Source of the DNA: Colwellia sp. MB3u-45
Lineage (GTDB): Bacteria > Pseudomonadota > Gammaproteobacteria > Enterobacterales > Alteromonadaceae
NCBI RefSeq assembly: GCF_014077005.1
Contig: NZ_JACGVC010000043.1
Span: 1 to 64,000, forward strand
Direction of reading: 5' to 3'
Length of the DNA stretch: 64,000 bases
A model generated the notes under the pieces. The model worked only from the letters and a program-made list of their open reading frames with translations. It was not told the origin of the DNA and ran no database searches. The position numbers were made by a program, and so were the translations under genes. This document shows positions 20,645 to 29,862 of this stretch, piece by piece. The number at the start of each line of letters is the position of its first letter. The first letter of the stretch is position 1.

Positions 20645-21694
20645 ATGTTAGATATTTATGCAGGCTCTAATGCCTTAAAAAAAATACAAGAACACGGTTT
20701 TAAACAAGAACTTTTTACCACTATGCTGGGCGCCAGTGGTGGGCCAAAATGGTTTAGCTTATTTGGCTTAGACAAATACCTTTTTGGTGAATATTTTAAA
20801 GATCGCCGCACTGAATTAAATTTAGTTGGTTCGTCAGCGGGGGCATTTCGCTTTGCCGCCCTTAGCCAGCAAGATCCCGTTGCGGCGATTACGCGCTTAG
20901 CGACACTCTATTCACAAACCACCTATTCGGAAAATGCCAAAAATAAAGAAATTACCGCCAAAGCAATGGCTCTACTTGAAGAAGTCTTAGGTGCGAAAGG
21001 CAGTGATGAAATTATCAACAATCCAATTTTCAAAGCACACTTTATTGTCGCAAAATGCCGTGGCTTAACTGCTTTTGAGCAAAAAACGCCGTTAATGTTG
21101 GGGTTAATATCAAGCATGGTATTTAATCAAATCAATCGCGGTTTACTGGCCAAACAATATCAACGCTTTGTTTACCATCATCCTAAAAGCCAGTTAACGA
21201 TTAATGACCCTTATAATTTTAATACCCAATATCAAGCCTTGAGTCACAAAAACTTAACCACCAGTTTGCTTGCTTCTGGCTCTATCCCTGTTGTTATGGG
21301 CGGTGTAAAAAACATTGCTGATTCGCCAAAAGGCATGTATCGCGACGGTGGTATTATTGATTACCACTTTGATGTTGATATCAAGCCAGCATCTGGCCTT
21401 ACCCTGTATCCACACTTTTCACCAACGCCAAAAGCCGGTTGGTTTGATAAAAATTTAGCGCGTAAGGTCAATACCGAGTATTACAAAAACACCGTAATGT
21501 TAGTGCCCTCTGCAGCCTTTATTGCTCAATTACCTTTTGCAAAAATACCTGATCGGAAAGATTTTATTAATCTAGCGCCTGCAACACGGCTAAAATATTG
21601 GCAAGCAGTGTTAAAAGCATCTGAATGTTTAGCGGATGAATTTTCAGCATGCGTAGCTAAACCGAACACCGAACATATTAAACTTATTGAATGA
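20645..21694 (+). CDS. Patatin-like phospholipase
   Basis: This is a predicted serine acyl hydrolase with a Ser-Asp dyad. The 349-residue protein has the oxyanion segment GASGGPKWF (about 29-37), the nucleophile elbow GSSAG (Ser64), and the catalytic aspartate in YRDGGIID (Asp234). It has no signal peptide, so it is probably cytoplasmic. The first 111 bp are repeated as a fragment at 17033. The upstream sequence differs from that of the fragment and carries only a weak ribosome-binding site. A strong terminator follows. The substrate is unknown. Confidence 0.88.
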   Translation: MLDIYAGSNALKKIQEHGFKQELFTTMLGASGGPKWFSLFGLDKYLFGEYFKDRRTELNLVGSSAGAFRFAALSQQDPVAAITRLATLYSQTTYSENAKNKEITAKAMALLEEVLGAKGSDEIINNPIFKAHFIVAKCRGLTAFEQKTPLMLGLISSMVFNQINRGLLAKQYQRFVYHHPKSQLTINDPYNFNTQYQALSHKNLTTSLLASGSIPVVMGGVKNIADSPKGMYRDGGIIDYHFDVDIKPASGLTLYPHFSPTPKAGWFDKNLARKVNTEYYKNTVMLVPSAAFIAQLPFAKIPDRKDFINLAPATRLKYWQAVLKASECLADEFSACVAKPNTEHIKLIE

Positions 21695-21697
21695 GCT

Positions 21698-21737
21698 TAA
21701 TACTAAACGGACTAATTTAGTCCGTTTAGTATTATTT
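21698..21737. terminator. Bidirectional Rho-independent terminator
   Basis: A 16-bp perfect stem (21699-21714 with 21718-21733) with a 3-nt loop sits between the converging patatin and kinase genes, with AT-rich flanks on both sides. Confidence 0.75.
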
Positions 21738-21775
21738 GAATCAAGCCTTTATGGCTATTTTATTGTTAGACAGAG

Positions 21776-23608
21776 TTAAGGTTGTGCTGTTTGCTTGGGG
21801 TTTCTCGGATAAAACTTATCCGGTAAGCCATTTATGTGTTCAAAAAATCGTGTGTCTTTGTAAGGCAGCTTCATAAAACCAGAAATACCAATACCGGTAA
21901 TTGTTGGTAGCAACTGTAATATTTCTGTCAAGCATTGCGTAAATTCTGCTTCTTTATCGTGATTTAGCAACATTAAATAACTGTGAATTTTAAGGTGTCG
22001 TGGCAAAACTTCAAAAATAATACAACCTGTGTGATGGATCTGATTTAAACGCCCTAGCACCACCATAACTTCGTCGGGTAAATATAAATATTCATCTGGG
22101 TCGACACCATCTTCAAAGTAAGAATGCAGTCGTGTTATATCGTCAATATCAGCAATATCACTGACATCAAAATGGATAACTTGATTGGCTAAGGCTTGAA
22201 AGGGTTGCTCTTCATTTTCACGCTCAACATGCAAAGTGTTTCGGGCATTGAATAAACAACTTTTAAAAACCCCTATTCTGAATATCCCTTGAGCTAAGCG
22301 CACCATATTATTCACCGCACTTTGAAATGATGTTTTCAGTTTCGGGTCAAATAACGATAAGTTTGAGTCAATATACACGCCATTTTTTTCCCAACGCACC
22401 GCTAAGCCACCCACAACAGGAAAATTAGCTAGTCGGCTAACCGCAGCAACAAAAGCCTTCTCAGTATCGCCCATGCCCATCAGAAAATTCTTAAAGTATT
22501 TTTCTAATTGCACGTCGTCTATATCATTTAATTCGTCTACCTCTACAGATTCTCGCAGGAAAGATTTACGCGAACCATAAACCACAGTATCCATATTTTT
22601 GTGATAACTTTTACACCAAACTGGCACTAAAGGCTTAATTTCAACCGGCAAAGGCGGATCGGCCATCACGGTGTTTTTTAACAGGGCTAGATGTTTAAAA
22701 AAATAGTCCCCGGCTTGATTTCGCTCACTTCTGTCTTTGCTAAACATACCCGATAATATTTGTGCCAGTAATTTAGGCAAGCCCAAAGATGAAGGCGTGA
22801 TCACCGCACTACCATAGCGACAAGACTGCCCTGAAGCTAAGGCATATAAGGTAGCCGCTAGCCCTTGTTCGTCAAAACGGGGCGACGACATTTCACCGCT
22901 AATTTGCTCATCACCAATAAAGTAAACATCGCCTAAGCGGGCATTACTATTTTGTAAGTCGCTGCTCATTAAATCCATAACATTATTAGCGGTAGATTGG
23001 CCATTAACATCAAGTTGGGCAGGTACTGAAGAGCCCCAATCGATTAGGTAGACTTTCTCAGTTTCAGGGTCAAACACCACATTGGAAGGTTTTATGTCAC
23101 CATGAACATAAGGCCTACCCTTCTCGTGTTGACTAGAATCGCGCAAATAAATCAGAATATCAGCAAGTTGTAGGGCAATTTTAACGATTAATTCACTCGG
23201 TAAAGGCCCTTCTTGATAGGACAACTTCTCAAGATCTATGCCTGGAGCACGCTGCATATGGACAATTGATTGGCGCTTTATCTTATAATAACCCATGATT
23301 TTAGGAATACGTTCATGAGATAATTCTCGCTGAATATCCGCTTCTTCAGCTAAGCGATCTTGAACATGTTGTGGCAGATTAATACGGGAAAACTTAAAAA
23401 CTTGTGATTGCCCATGTTCGTCTTCACCGCCAAAGACAAAACCATAAGCCCCTTTACCAATGAGCGCGATATTTTGATAACCCAACAAAGTTAACTGCTG
23501 CTGACAAAGCTCAACCCATTGCTTTAACTTGGTTGCATCTTCATGATTTAATAAATAAATCGACTGTTCTTCAGCGATATAAAAATGCTGGAGTTTCTTT
23601 TCCGCCAC
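21776..23608 (-). CDS. Divergent Ser/Thr protein kinase with unknown C-terminal domain
   Basis: This is a predicted Hanks-type protein kinase of 610 residues. The N-terminal kinase domain (about 40-310) has glycine loop GKGAYGFVFG (51-60), lysine in FKFSR (Lys72) and catalytic loop HGDIKPSN (169-176). The metal-binding motif is DWG (190-192) rather than DFG. The loop has HGD rather than HRD, which points to a non-RD kinase. No membrane segment is visible, so it is probably cytoplasmic. Residues about 340-600 form an unrecognised domain that may sense or bind a partner. No phosphatase or other partner gene is adjacent; it stands alone between terminators. Confidence 0.85.
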   Translation of the reverse strand: MAEKKLQHFYIAEEQSIYLLNHEDATKLKQWVELCQQQLTLLGYQNIALIGKGAYGFVFGGEDEHGQSQVFKFSRINLPQHVQDRLAEEADIQRELSHERIPKIMGYYKIKRQSIVHMQRAPGIDLEKLSYQEGPLPSELIVKIALQLADILIYLRDSSQHEKGRPYVHGDIKPSNVVFDPETEKVYLIDWGSSVPAQLDVNGQSTANNVMDLMSSDLQNSNARLGDVYFIGDEQISGEMSSPRFDEQGLAATLYALASGQSCRYGSAVITPSSLGLPKLLAQILSGMFSKDRSERNQAGDYFFKHLALLKNTVMADPPLPVEIKPLVPVWCKSYHKNMDTVVYGSRKSFLRESVEVDELNDIDDVQLEKYFKNFLMGMGDTEKAFVAAVSRLANFPVVGGLAVRWEKNGVYIDSNLSLFDPKLKTSFQSAVNNMVRLAQGIFRIGVFKSCLFNARNTLHVERENEEQPFQALANQVIHFDVSDIADIDDITRLHSYFEDGVDPDEYLYLPDEVMVVLGRLNQIHHTGCIIFEVLPRHLKIHSYLMLLNHDKEAEFTQCLTEILQLLPTITGIGISGFMKLPYKDTRFFEHINGLPDKFYPRNPKQTAQP

Positions 23609-23758
23609 TAGACTTCCTTAACTGTAAACATCTGGATCTAGATAAATTATCATTGAATTTAAGGCTAATTGATATCTTTTAGCTGAGTTCTTGTGACTAA
23701 AGTAATTCAAAAACATTGAGTTATTTAAATTTATCATTTCTTCAGCCTAATTTTTAAT

Positions 23759-23788
23759 AAAAAAAACCTGCATAATGCAGGTTTTTTT
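23759..23788 (-). terminator. Rho-independent terminator of the 2-oxoacid dehydrogenase operon
   Basis: CCTGC/GCAGG with a short loop is flanked by A and T runs, about 22 bp past the E2 stop. It is bidirectional in form. Confidence 0.75.
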
Positions 23789-23810
23789 AATCAAGATAAT
23801 TGAACAAAAA

Positions 23811-25409
23811 TTATGACATATGCACTAGCATATTGCTTGGCTCTTCAAGGAATGACTTCCATAAATTACAAAAACGAGCAATGGTGCCACCGTCAATAGT
23901 ACGATGATCGCCAGACCAACTCACTTGCATAATTGAGCGAGCTTCCACTTCACCTTTGTCATTAAAGCGGGGTAATTTTTGTAACTTACCTAAGGCAACA
24001 ATAGCAGATTCAGGCTTATTGATAATAGGCGTTGCCACCGTGCCACCAATAGCGCCAATGTTTGAAATGGTGATCGTGCCACCTTTCAAATCAGCTGCTG
24101 GCACTCGACCTGAGCGCGCGTCATTGGTTAAACGGGTAATATCCGCAGCTAAGTCTAAAATAGATTTTGTTTGTACTTGTTTAACATTAGGTACTAACAA
24201 ACCTACTTTCGAGTCAACGGCCATGCCAATATTATGATCGTCAAAATAAGTTAACTCGGTACAATCTTCATTCACTTGCGTATTCACTAACGGAAATTGT
24301 TTCAACGCTAACGACATAGCTTTCATAAAGAATGGCATCATGGTTAATTTAATATCTTGCTTGGCATAAACTTCTTTTAGTTCTCCACGCAATTTAATCA
24401 AATTGGTCATGTCGATTTCTTCACAGTAAGTAAAGTGAGGAATAGTCGATACTGACCTAACCATAGCTTTTGCCATCACAGCTTTTATACCGCGAATAGG
24501 TTCAACGCGTGTGCCACCAAAAACACTACTGGTAACATTGCTAACATCAGCAACGCTAGGGTTAGTTGCCACTGCGGGTGCTGGTACTTTGTTAAAAGCT
24601 AAAACATCTTCTTTATAAACCCGACCTTTTTTACCACTGCCAGGTACTTGATGAATATTAACACTTAACTCACGCGCAACACGGCGCACAGCAGGACTCG
24701 CGACAGCTTTTTTATTCACTACTTTTGCTACAACTGCTTGAGTTTCAACAACCTCAGCCTTAGCTGGTGCATTAGTGGCAACAGCTTTTGGAGCTTCAAC
24801 TACAGCAGCAACAGTCGCTGGTCCAGAGGCGGCAATTTCAACGGCAAATAAGGGTGCATGAACTTTGGCAATTTCACCTTTGGCATAATAAAGCTTAACC
24901 ACTTTACCTTTATGCATAGCTGGTATTTGTACCAAGGCTTTATCGGTCATCACATCAGCTATCGGTTGATCTTCTTCAATCAAATCACCTTCAGCTACTA
25001 ACCATTCAACCAATTCACATTCAACAATACCTTCACCAATATCAGGTAAAATAAAGTCTTCTACTTGAGTGCCGCTTGCACTTGCAGTAGTAGGCGCTGG
25101 CGCTACAGGTATTTCAGCGGCTATTGTGTCATCTAATGTTGGTGCAACAGCGCTTTGCGTTTCAGCGCTACCTTCTGGTGTCATAGAAAATAAAGGTTGA
25201 TGAACTTTCGCTATCTCGCCTTGTGCGTAGTAAAGTTTGTCTACTACGCCAGAATGCATCGCTGGAATTTGAACCAAGGCTTTGTCGGTCATCACATCAG
25301 CAACGGGCTGATCTTCTGCAATCACATCGCCTTCAGCTACTAGCCATTCAACCAGTTCACATTCAACGATACCTTCGCCAATATCTGGCAGTATAAAATC
25401 AATGCTCAT
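23811..25409 (-). CDS. bkdB: Branched-chain 2-oxoacid dehydrogenase E2 (lipoamide acyltransferase)
   Basis: E2 carries the acyl group on lipoyl arms and transfers it to CoA. The 532-residue protein has two nearly identical lipoyl domains with TDKALVQIPA (Lys43 and Lys157), separated by Ala/Pro-rich linkers. A peripheral-subunit-binding domain follows (about 235-265; ASPAVRRVARELSVN). The catalytic domain ends with DHRTIDGG, which holds the active-site His and Asp. It is the third gene after E1 alpha and E1 beta. Branched-chain rather than acetoin specificity is inferred from resemblance to the marine gammaproteobacterial bkd clusters; no E3 gene is present. Confidence 0.88.
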   Translation of the reverse strand: MSIDFILPDIGEGIVECELVEWLVAEGDVIAEDQPVADVMTDKALVQIPAMHSGVVDKLYYAQGEIAKVHQPLFSMTPEGSAETQSAVAPTLDDTIAAEIPVAPAPTTASASGTQVEDFILPDIGEGIVECELVEWLVAEGDLIEEDQPIADVMTDKALVQIPAMHKGKVVKLYYAKGEIAKVHAPLFAVEIAASGPATVAAVVEAPKAVATNAPAKAEVVETQAVVAKVVNKKAVASPAVRRVARELSVNIHQVPGSGKKGRVYKEDVLAFNKVPAPAVATNPSVADVSNVTSSVFGGTRVEPIRGIKAVMAKAMVRSVSTIPHFTYCEEIDMTNLIKLRGELKEVYAKQDIKLTMMPFFMKAMSLALKQFPLVNTQVNEDCTELTYFDDHNIGMAVDSKVGLLVPNVKQVQTKSILDLAADITRLTNDARSGRVPAADLKGGTITISNIGAIGGTVATPIINKPESAIVALGKLQKLPRFNDKGEVEARSIMQVSWSGDHRTIDGGTIARFCNLWKSFLEEPSNMLVHMS

Positions 25410-25420
25410 GCTTATAAATC

Positions 25421-26398
25421 CTAGTAGGTCATAGTGGTTTTAATTGCTTCAAAGATCTTTAAATGATCTGCAGCGTATTCTTTTTCAAGTGCTAATGGAT
25501 AAGGTGTATCCATGCCACAAACTCGAGCAATTGGCGCTTCTAAATGCAAGAAACATTCTTGTTGAATAGTCGCGGCAATTTCACTGGCAAAACCAGCCGT
25601 TAAAGGGGCTTCCTGACTGACAACAAAACGCCCTGTTTTAGTCACTGAGTTGGCTACTGTTTCAATATCCCAAGGCAAAATGGTACGTAAATCAATAATT
25701 TCACATGAAATACCGTCGCTTGCTGCCAATGCTGCTGCTTTCTCAACGATCTCAACTTGAGCGCCCCAAGCCAGTAAGGTGATATCACTGCCTTTTTGTA
25801 CAACTTCAGCTTTACCTAAGGGTAGTTCGTAGTCTTCTTCTGGCACTTCGCCAACTGATGCACGATACAAACGTTTAGGTTCAAAGAATATTACCGGGTT
25901 ATCGTCACGAATTGACGCCAGTAACAAACCTTTTGCTTGATAAGGGTTACGAGGCACCACAACTTTTAAACCCGGCGTATGAGCAAAATAAGCTTCAGGT
26001 GATTGGCTATGATATAAACCACCGGCAATACCGCCGCCGTATGGCGTACGAATAGTCAGTTTACCCACATCAAATTCATTACCACTGCGGTAACGAAATT
26101 TAGCTGATTCATTAACAATTTGGTCAAAGGCCGGAAAAATATAATCAGCAAACTGAATTTCAGCAATAGCGGTACTACCTTGCGCGGCTAGGCCATTAGC
26201 AAAACCAATAACACCTTGCTCAACCAAGGGGGTATTAAAGCAACGGCTTTTACCGTATTTTTCTTGTAAACCACTGGTGGCACGGAATACGCCACCAAAG
26301 TGACCCACATCTTCACCAAAACAAACCGCACGATCGTTTTCTGCCATCACGATATTAAGCGCGTCATTAATCGCTTGTAATAAATTGATTTGCGCCAT
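25421..26398 (-). CDS. bkdA2: Branched-chain 2-oxoacid dehydrogenase E1 beta subunit
   Basis: The beta subunit pairs with E1 alpha to form the thiamine-diphosphate decarboxylase of the complex. The 325-residue protein begins with the typical [19 protein letters not shown] and has [32 protein letters not shown] and [11 protein letters not shown], followed by the C-terminal transketolase domain ([17 protein letters not shown]). Its start overlaps the E1 alpha stop by one base and E2 follows after 11 bp, so the three genes are coupled. Confidence 0.9.
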   Translation of the reverse strand: MAQINLLQAINDALNIVMAENDRAVCFGEDVGHFGGVFRATSGLQEKYGKSRCFNTPLVEQGVIGFANGLAAQGSTAIAEIQFADYIFPAFDQIVNESAKFRYRSGNEFDVGKLTIRTPYGGGIAGGLYHSQSPEAYFAHTPGLKVVVPRNPYQAKGLLLASIRDDNPVIFFEPKRLYRASVGEVPEEDYELPLGKAEVVQKGSDITLLAWGAQVEIVEKAAALAASDGISCEIIDLRTILPWDIETVANSVTKTGRFVVSQEAPLTAGFASEIAATIQQECFLHLEAPIARVCGMDTPYPLALEKEYAADHLKIFEAIKTTMTY

Positions 26399-27582
26399 TA
26401 CTTAATTCTCCCTGACGTAAACGGGTAAGCTTTAGGATGTTTTTTGATATGTTCTTTAAGATCATCAAATTGACTTTGTAACAAAGGCGGTACTTGGTCA
26501 TAAACATCAGTAATGAGATCTTCTACTGGTGGCTTGTCAATTTTTTCAGCCACTTTAACAGCGGCTAAAACTTCATCTCTTAACTTTTCAAACAAGGCAG
26601 TTTCTTGTGCTTCGTCCCACCAACCTTGGGCAAGCATCCAGTTCTTCATCCGAAGAATTGGATCATGTTCTTGCCATTTGGCTTCTTCTTCACGTGTTCT
26701 ATAACCTGAAGGATCATCAGACGTTGAATGCGCACCTAAACGGTAAGACATAGCTTCAATTAATACCGGCTTGCCTTCTTTTATGCCATATTCACGCGCC
26801 AATTGTACGGCAGCAATTACAGCTAAAATATCATTGCCGTCAATACGTATGGTTTTCATACCGTAACCCACACCACGTGAAGCAATACCATTACCGACAT
26901 ATTGTTCTTCTGATGGCGTTGAAATAGCGTAGCCATTATTACGACAGAAGAAAATAACCGGTGCTTGATGTACAGCCGCCATGTTTAAGCCGGCATGAAA
27001 GTCACCTTCAGACGCCGCGCCTTCACCGAAATAACAAATGGTAACCGCATCTAAACCTTGCAGTTTTTGACCATAGGCATAACCGGCAGCTTGTGGGATT
27101 TGTGTACCAAGTGGTGATGAAATCGTCATATAGTTCAATTCACGACTACCGTAATGAATTGGCATTTGACGACCTTTACCTAAATCTTTTTCATTGCTGA
27201 ACATTTGGTTCATAAAGTTTTCAAGGCTAAAACCTCGAAACATTAATGCTCCCTGCTCACGATACTGCGCCATGATCATATCTTGATCTTTCAGGCCAGC
27301 AGCACCACCAACACTAGCAGCTTCTTCGCCAAGTGCCGTCATATAAAAACTGATGCGACCTTGGCGCTGTGCTGCCACCATACGTTCATCTAATACACGA
27401 TGAAAAGCGAGCGTTTTATAGGTTTTAGTCGCTAATGCTTGATCTATGTTTGGCATGGCAGCATTTTTATAAATGCTACCATCTTGTTTCAATATTTTAA
27501 GGATTGGAATTTCAACTGAATGACCATCAATAAAAGCGGGTTGATGTACAACCGGGCTTTCGCTATATACGTCAGTGTTCAT
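26398..27582 (-). CDS. bkdA1: Branched-chain 2-oxoacid dehydrogenase E1 alpha subunit
   Basis: This thiamine-diphosphate-dependent subunit decarboxylates branched-chain 2-oxoacids from Val, Leu and Ile breakdown, which also supplies branched acyl-CoA primers. The 394-residue protein has the cofactor-binding motif [15 protein letters not shown] (ending in NNGYAIS) and the phosphorylation-loop-like [17 protein letters not shown] seen in this family. It heads the operon. The 5' extension before the dehydrogenase fold (about residues 1-50) resembles that of BCKDH alpha rather than of acetoin or pyruvate enzymes. Confidence 0.9.
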   Translation of the reverse strand: MNTDVYSESPVVHQPAFIDGHSVEIPILKILKQDGSIYKNAAMPNIDQALATKTYKTLAFHRVLDERMVAAQRQGRISFYMTALGEEAASVGGAAGLKDQDMIMAQYREQGALMFRGFSLENFMNQMFSNEKDLGKGRQMPIHYGSRELNYMTISSPLGTQIPQAAGYAYGQKLQGLDAVTICYFGEGAASEGDFHAGLNMAAVHQAPVIFFCRNNGYAISTPSEEQYVGNGIASRGVGYGMKTIRIDGNDILAVIAAVQLAREYGIKEGKPVLIEAMSYRLGAHSTSDDPSGYRTREEEAKWQEHDPILRMKNWMLAQGWWDEAQETALFEKLRDEVLAAVKVAEKIDKPPVEDLITDVYDQVPPLLQSQFDDLKEHIKKHPKAYPFTSGRIK

Positions 27583-27894
27583 AGCCTTCTCTTTTTTTAT
27601 TAACCTTGGATATAAGGTAACATTGCCTATTCTACCTTGGCTTTAATTAATGAAAGTATAGAAGCTTTCAACGCAAGGTGAGTATTAATGTCGTTGTTAT
27701 GAATTGTTGGTTGTAATAATCGCGATCACTTTACCTTTACGTAAACTGAAACACAAGTCTAGTGATCAAAGTGAACTGTTCTGCAAGCCTTGCAGCGAGC
27801 AGAATTCTTTACAGTTATATTCGCTATAATCAAACCTATGAGTCTAAGTCATTGATAAAAAATATTTTAGTTTCAAAAAAATCAGTAGCTAAAT
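27583..27894. other. Intergenic region upstream of the bkd operon
   Basis: The leftward bkd promoter should be here, but I cannot single it out. A hairpin-like TTCTGC/GCAGAA pair (about 27779-27804) and a TATAAT are visible on the plus strand, without a supporting -35 or a downstream plus-strand gene. Confidence 0.3.
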
Positions 27895-28119
27895 ACCGAA
27901 GTCCATTTAGACGCAGACTTTTAGTTTCAGTTCTAAGCTAAGTATCTAAGTAACGAGATTCACCTAGGCACAGGCTATGTCTTCCAGACATAACCTAAGT
28001 AACTAAGTCCATTTAGGCACAGGTTATTTGTTCCAGACATAACCTAAGTACCTAAGTCCATTTAGGCACAGGTTATTTGTTCCAGACATAACCTAAGTAC
28101 CTAAGTCCATTTAGGCAAG
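27895..28119. repeat. 49-bp tandem repeat array at the 3' end of astE
   Basis: GTCCATTTAG recurs at 27901, 28007, 28056 and 28105, and a degenerate unit lies at 27957-28006. The last full units are exactly 49 bp apart and nearly identical. Each contains two small inverted repeats, CCTAA/TTAGG around GTCCAT and AGGTTAT/ATAACCT. The final partial unit runs into the stop codon of astE (28111-28113). There is no open frame across the array. Paired stems could affect the astE mRNA 3' end. Confidence 0.85.
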
Positions 28120-29220
28120 TGTTGTGGGGGTAACGGTTAGCATCGCACGTTGGCCAATAGCGACATTAGCATTAGGGAAAATAATCGCTTCGCCGTCTTG
28201 CTGAGTTTTAACTTCATTTTCACCGTCAATCGCTAATACATGACCTTTAGGAAAGTCTGTGAAATTTTCAACATCATCAGCAAAAGTTAACGAAAAATTT
28301 TCATGCTGGCGATCAATCACTTGTGATATTTCATAAAGGTTAAAATCGCTGGCTTTATATGGCACTAAATCAAGCTGCTGACCTGACACTAGCTTGGTCA
28401 AAGTGTCTCTAACTTGAACAAACTGGCTCATATCATTCTCACCAAATGGACGTACTTTACCTAGCTCAACGGTAAAAGCATCGGCGCCAAATTCATGTGA
28501 CGAAAAATAACTGAAGGTAGTAGTTGGAGAATGTGACAATAAAATAGTGCTAACACCGCAGGCATTTAGAAACTGTAGCTGACTTTTTTTACGCGGCGCG
28601 CCATGCAAAAAAGGGTAAACCGCAAATTTGTCACACTTTGAGCCACGAATAGCGGTATGTAGATCGTAATGACAACGACTACGTTCTTCGCCATCTGCTG
28701 AGTCTAATTTACTGCCTGCAACGAAGAAGTCTCTCACTGTGTTTTCTAATAACAAAGCACGATGACGCTCTTTATTAATTAACCCCGCACCTTGGCCTTG
28801 GTCTTGTGAATGGCCGCCAGAAAACAAACGATTCAGGTTTTCTTCAATAAAGCGCTCGGCAATATTCATTGAGGCCGGATTACCAAAAATAAATAATACC
28901 CGCTCTGCTAACGCCAACTCACCTCGGATCAATTGGCCAATAATATCGCTGCAAATTTCAATTGGCGCGGTTTCATTACCATGAACAGCACTCGATAAAA
29001 CAATATCTTGGCTGCTAGCACGATCAATCGGTTCGAAGGTAATTAAGCCGGTATCTAATACCGTGACTTTACTTGAGGTTTGAGAAGCTTGATGCGTAAC
29101 ATCAAAACTAAAAGCGCCACCAGGTAATGACCATTCATTAGCACGAGTCATTGAGAGAAAATCACCACTTTGTTGTAAAGTTGATGCGAAGGCATTGGTT
29201 GAACTTGAAAAATCACTCAC
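28111..29220 (-). CDS. astE: Succinylglutamate desuccinylase AstE
   Basis: AstE performs the last step of the arginine succinyltransferase pathway, releasing glutamate and succinate from N-succinylglutamate. The 369-residue zinc hydrolase has the metal motif VHGNETAP, NLNRLFSGG, the second histidine in CHYDLHTAIRGS and the catalytic glutamate region FTVELGKVRPFG. It is longer than E. coli AstE (322) through extra N-terminal and internal residues. Here it stands apart from astABCD. A 49-bp tandem repeat abuts its stop codon. Confidence 0.9.
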   Translation of the reverse strand: MSDFSSSTNAFASTLQQSGDFLSMTRANEWSLPGGAFSFDVTHQASQTSSKVTVLDTGLITFEPIDRASSQDIVLSSAVHGNETAPIEICSDIIGQLIRGELALAERVLFIFGNPASMNIAERFIEENLNRLFSGGHSQDQGQGAGLINKERHRALLLENTVRDFFVAGSKLDSADGEERSRCHYDLHTAIRGSKCDKFAVYPFLHGAPRKKSQLQFLNACGVSTILLSHSPTTTFSYFSSHEFGADAFTVELGKVRPFGENDMSQFVQVRDTLTKLVSGQQLDLVPYKASDFNLYEISQVIDRQHENFSLTFADDVENFTDFPKGHVLAIDGENEVKTQQDGEAIIFPNANVAIGQRAMLTVTPTTLA

Positions 29221-29862
29221 GCGTTTTCACCTGTTGTCATAAAAGAGTTTAATTGAGTAGCCTAGATTGGAGACGGCAACGCTTATTAATTGTTGATTGC
29301 TGATTGCTGATTATGCGCTATTGTACTTGATTTGAAACTAAAGGTCTTTGCGCTGCAAATTTAATCTCTTTTGTGCATGATTACTCAGTGTGAGCTTTAA
29401 CAGTAGATATTTTTTGTCGCTATTGGTTGCTTAGTAGGTTGATTGGTTAGTAGTAAAATATTCGTCTTTAACTGTCTCAGCCATCTTATTAAGCACTTTA
29501 AGCAAGCGGTTTAAAATAGTGAAAATTACAACTTTCAGAGTTAAAAGTTTAACCAGGTTACTAACTCGCTCTAGGGTATAAAGCGAGTTAAAATTTTATG
29601 CTAAACGTAGACATTTGCAGGCGTATTATGAACCTATGACTTGGGTTATTAACAGCCACTTTTGTCGCTAGCTATTAAAATTAGGACTTAAATTTTAATA
29701 GCTACTTTTGTTGCAATAGCGTTTGAACTCTCCTGAGGTCATGGCGACTATCTTCGAAGGTAGCTAGATTAGACAAATATTATTTTTAGCGCGCAATATC
29801 CCCTAAAAATCTTCGATGTTTAAATTTGGTTTGATGAAACTTGTTAACCTTGCTGCGGATAA
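29221..29862. other. Intergenic DNA, no gene seen
   Basis: These 640 bp have stops in all frames. A short run of direct repeats (GATTGCT, about 29295-29313) is visible. No terminator or promoter stands out, and no RNA is recognised. Confidence 0.4.

Noticed and set aside
24841-25409. Repeat within the E2 gene as a mobile or recent duplication
   Set aside because: The repeated segment is two lipoyl domains, a normal feature of E2 subunits.
27895-28119. CRISPR array
   Set aside because: Units are contiguous and near-identical over 49 bp with no variable spacers, and no cas genes are seen. The same applies to the 73-bp array at 39703.
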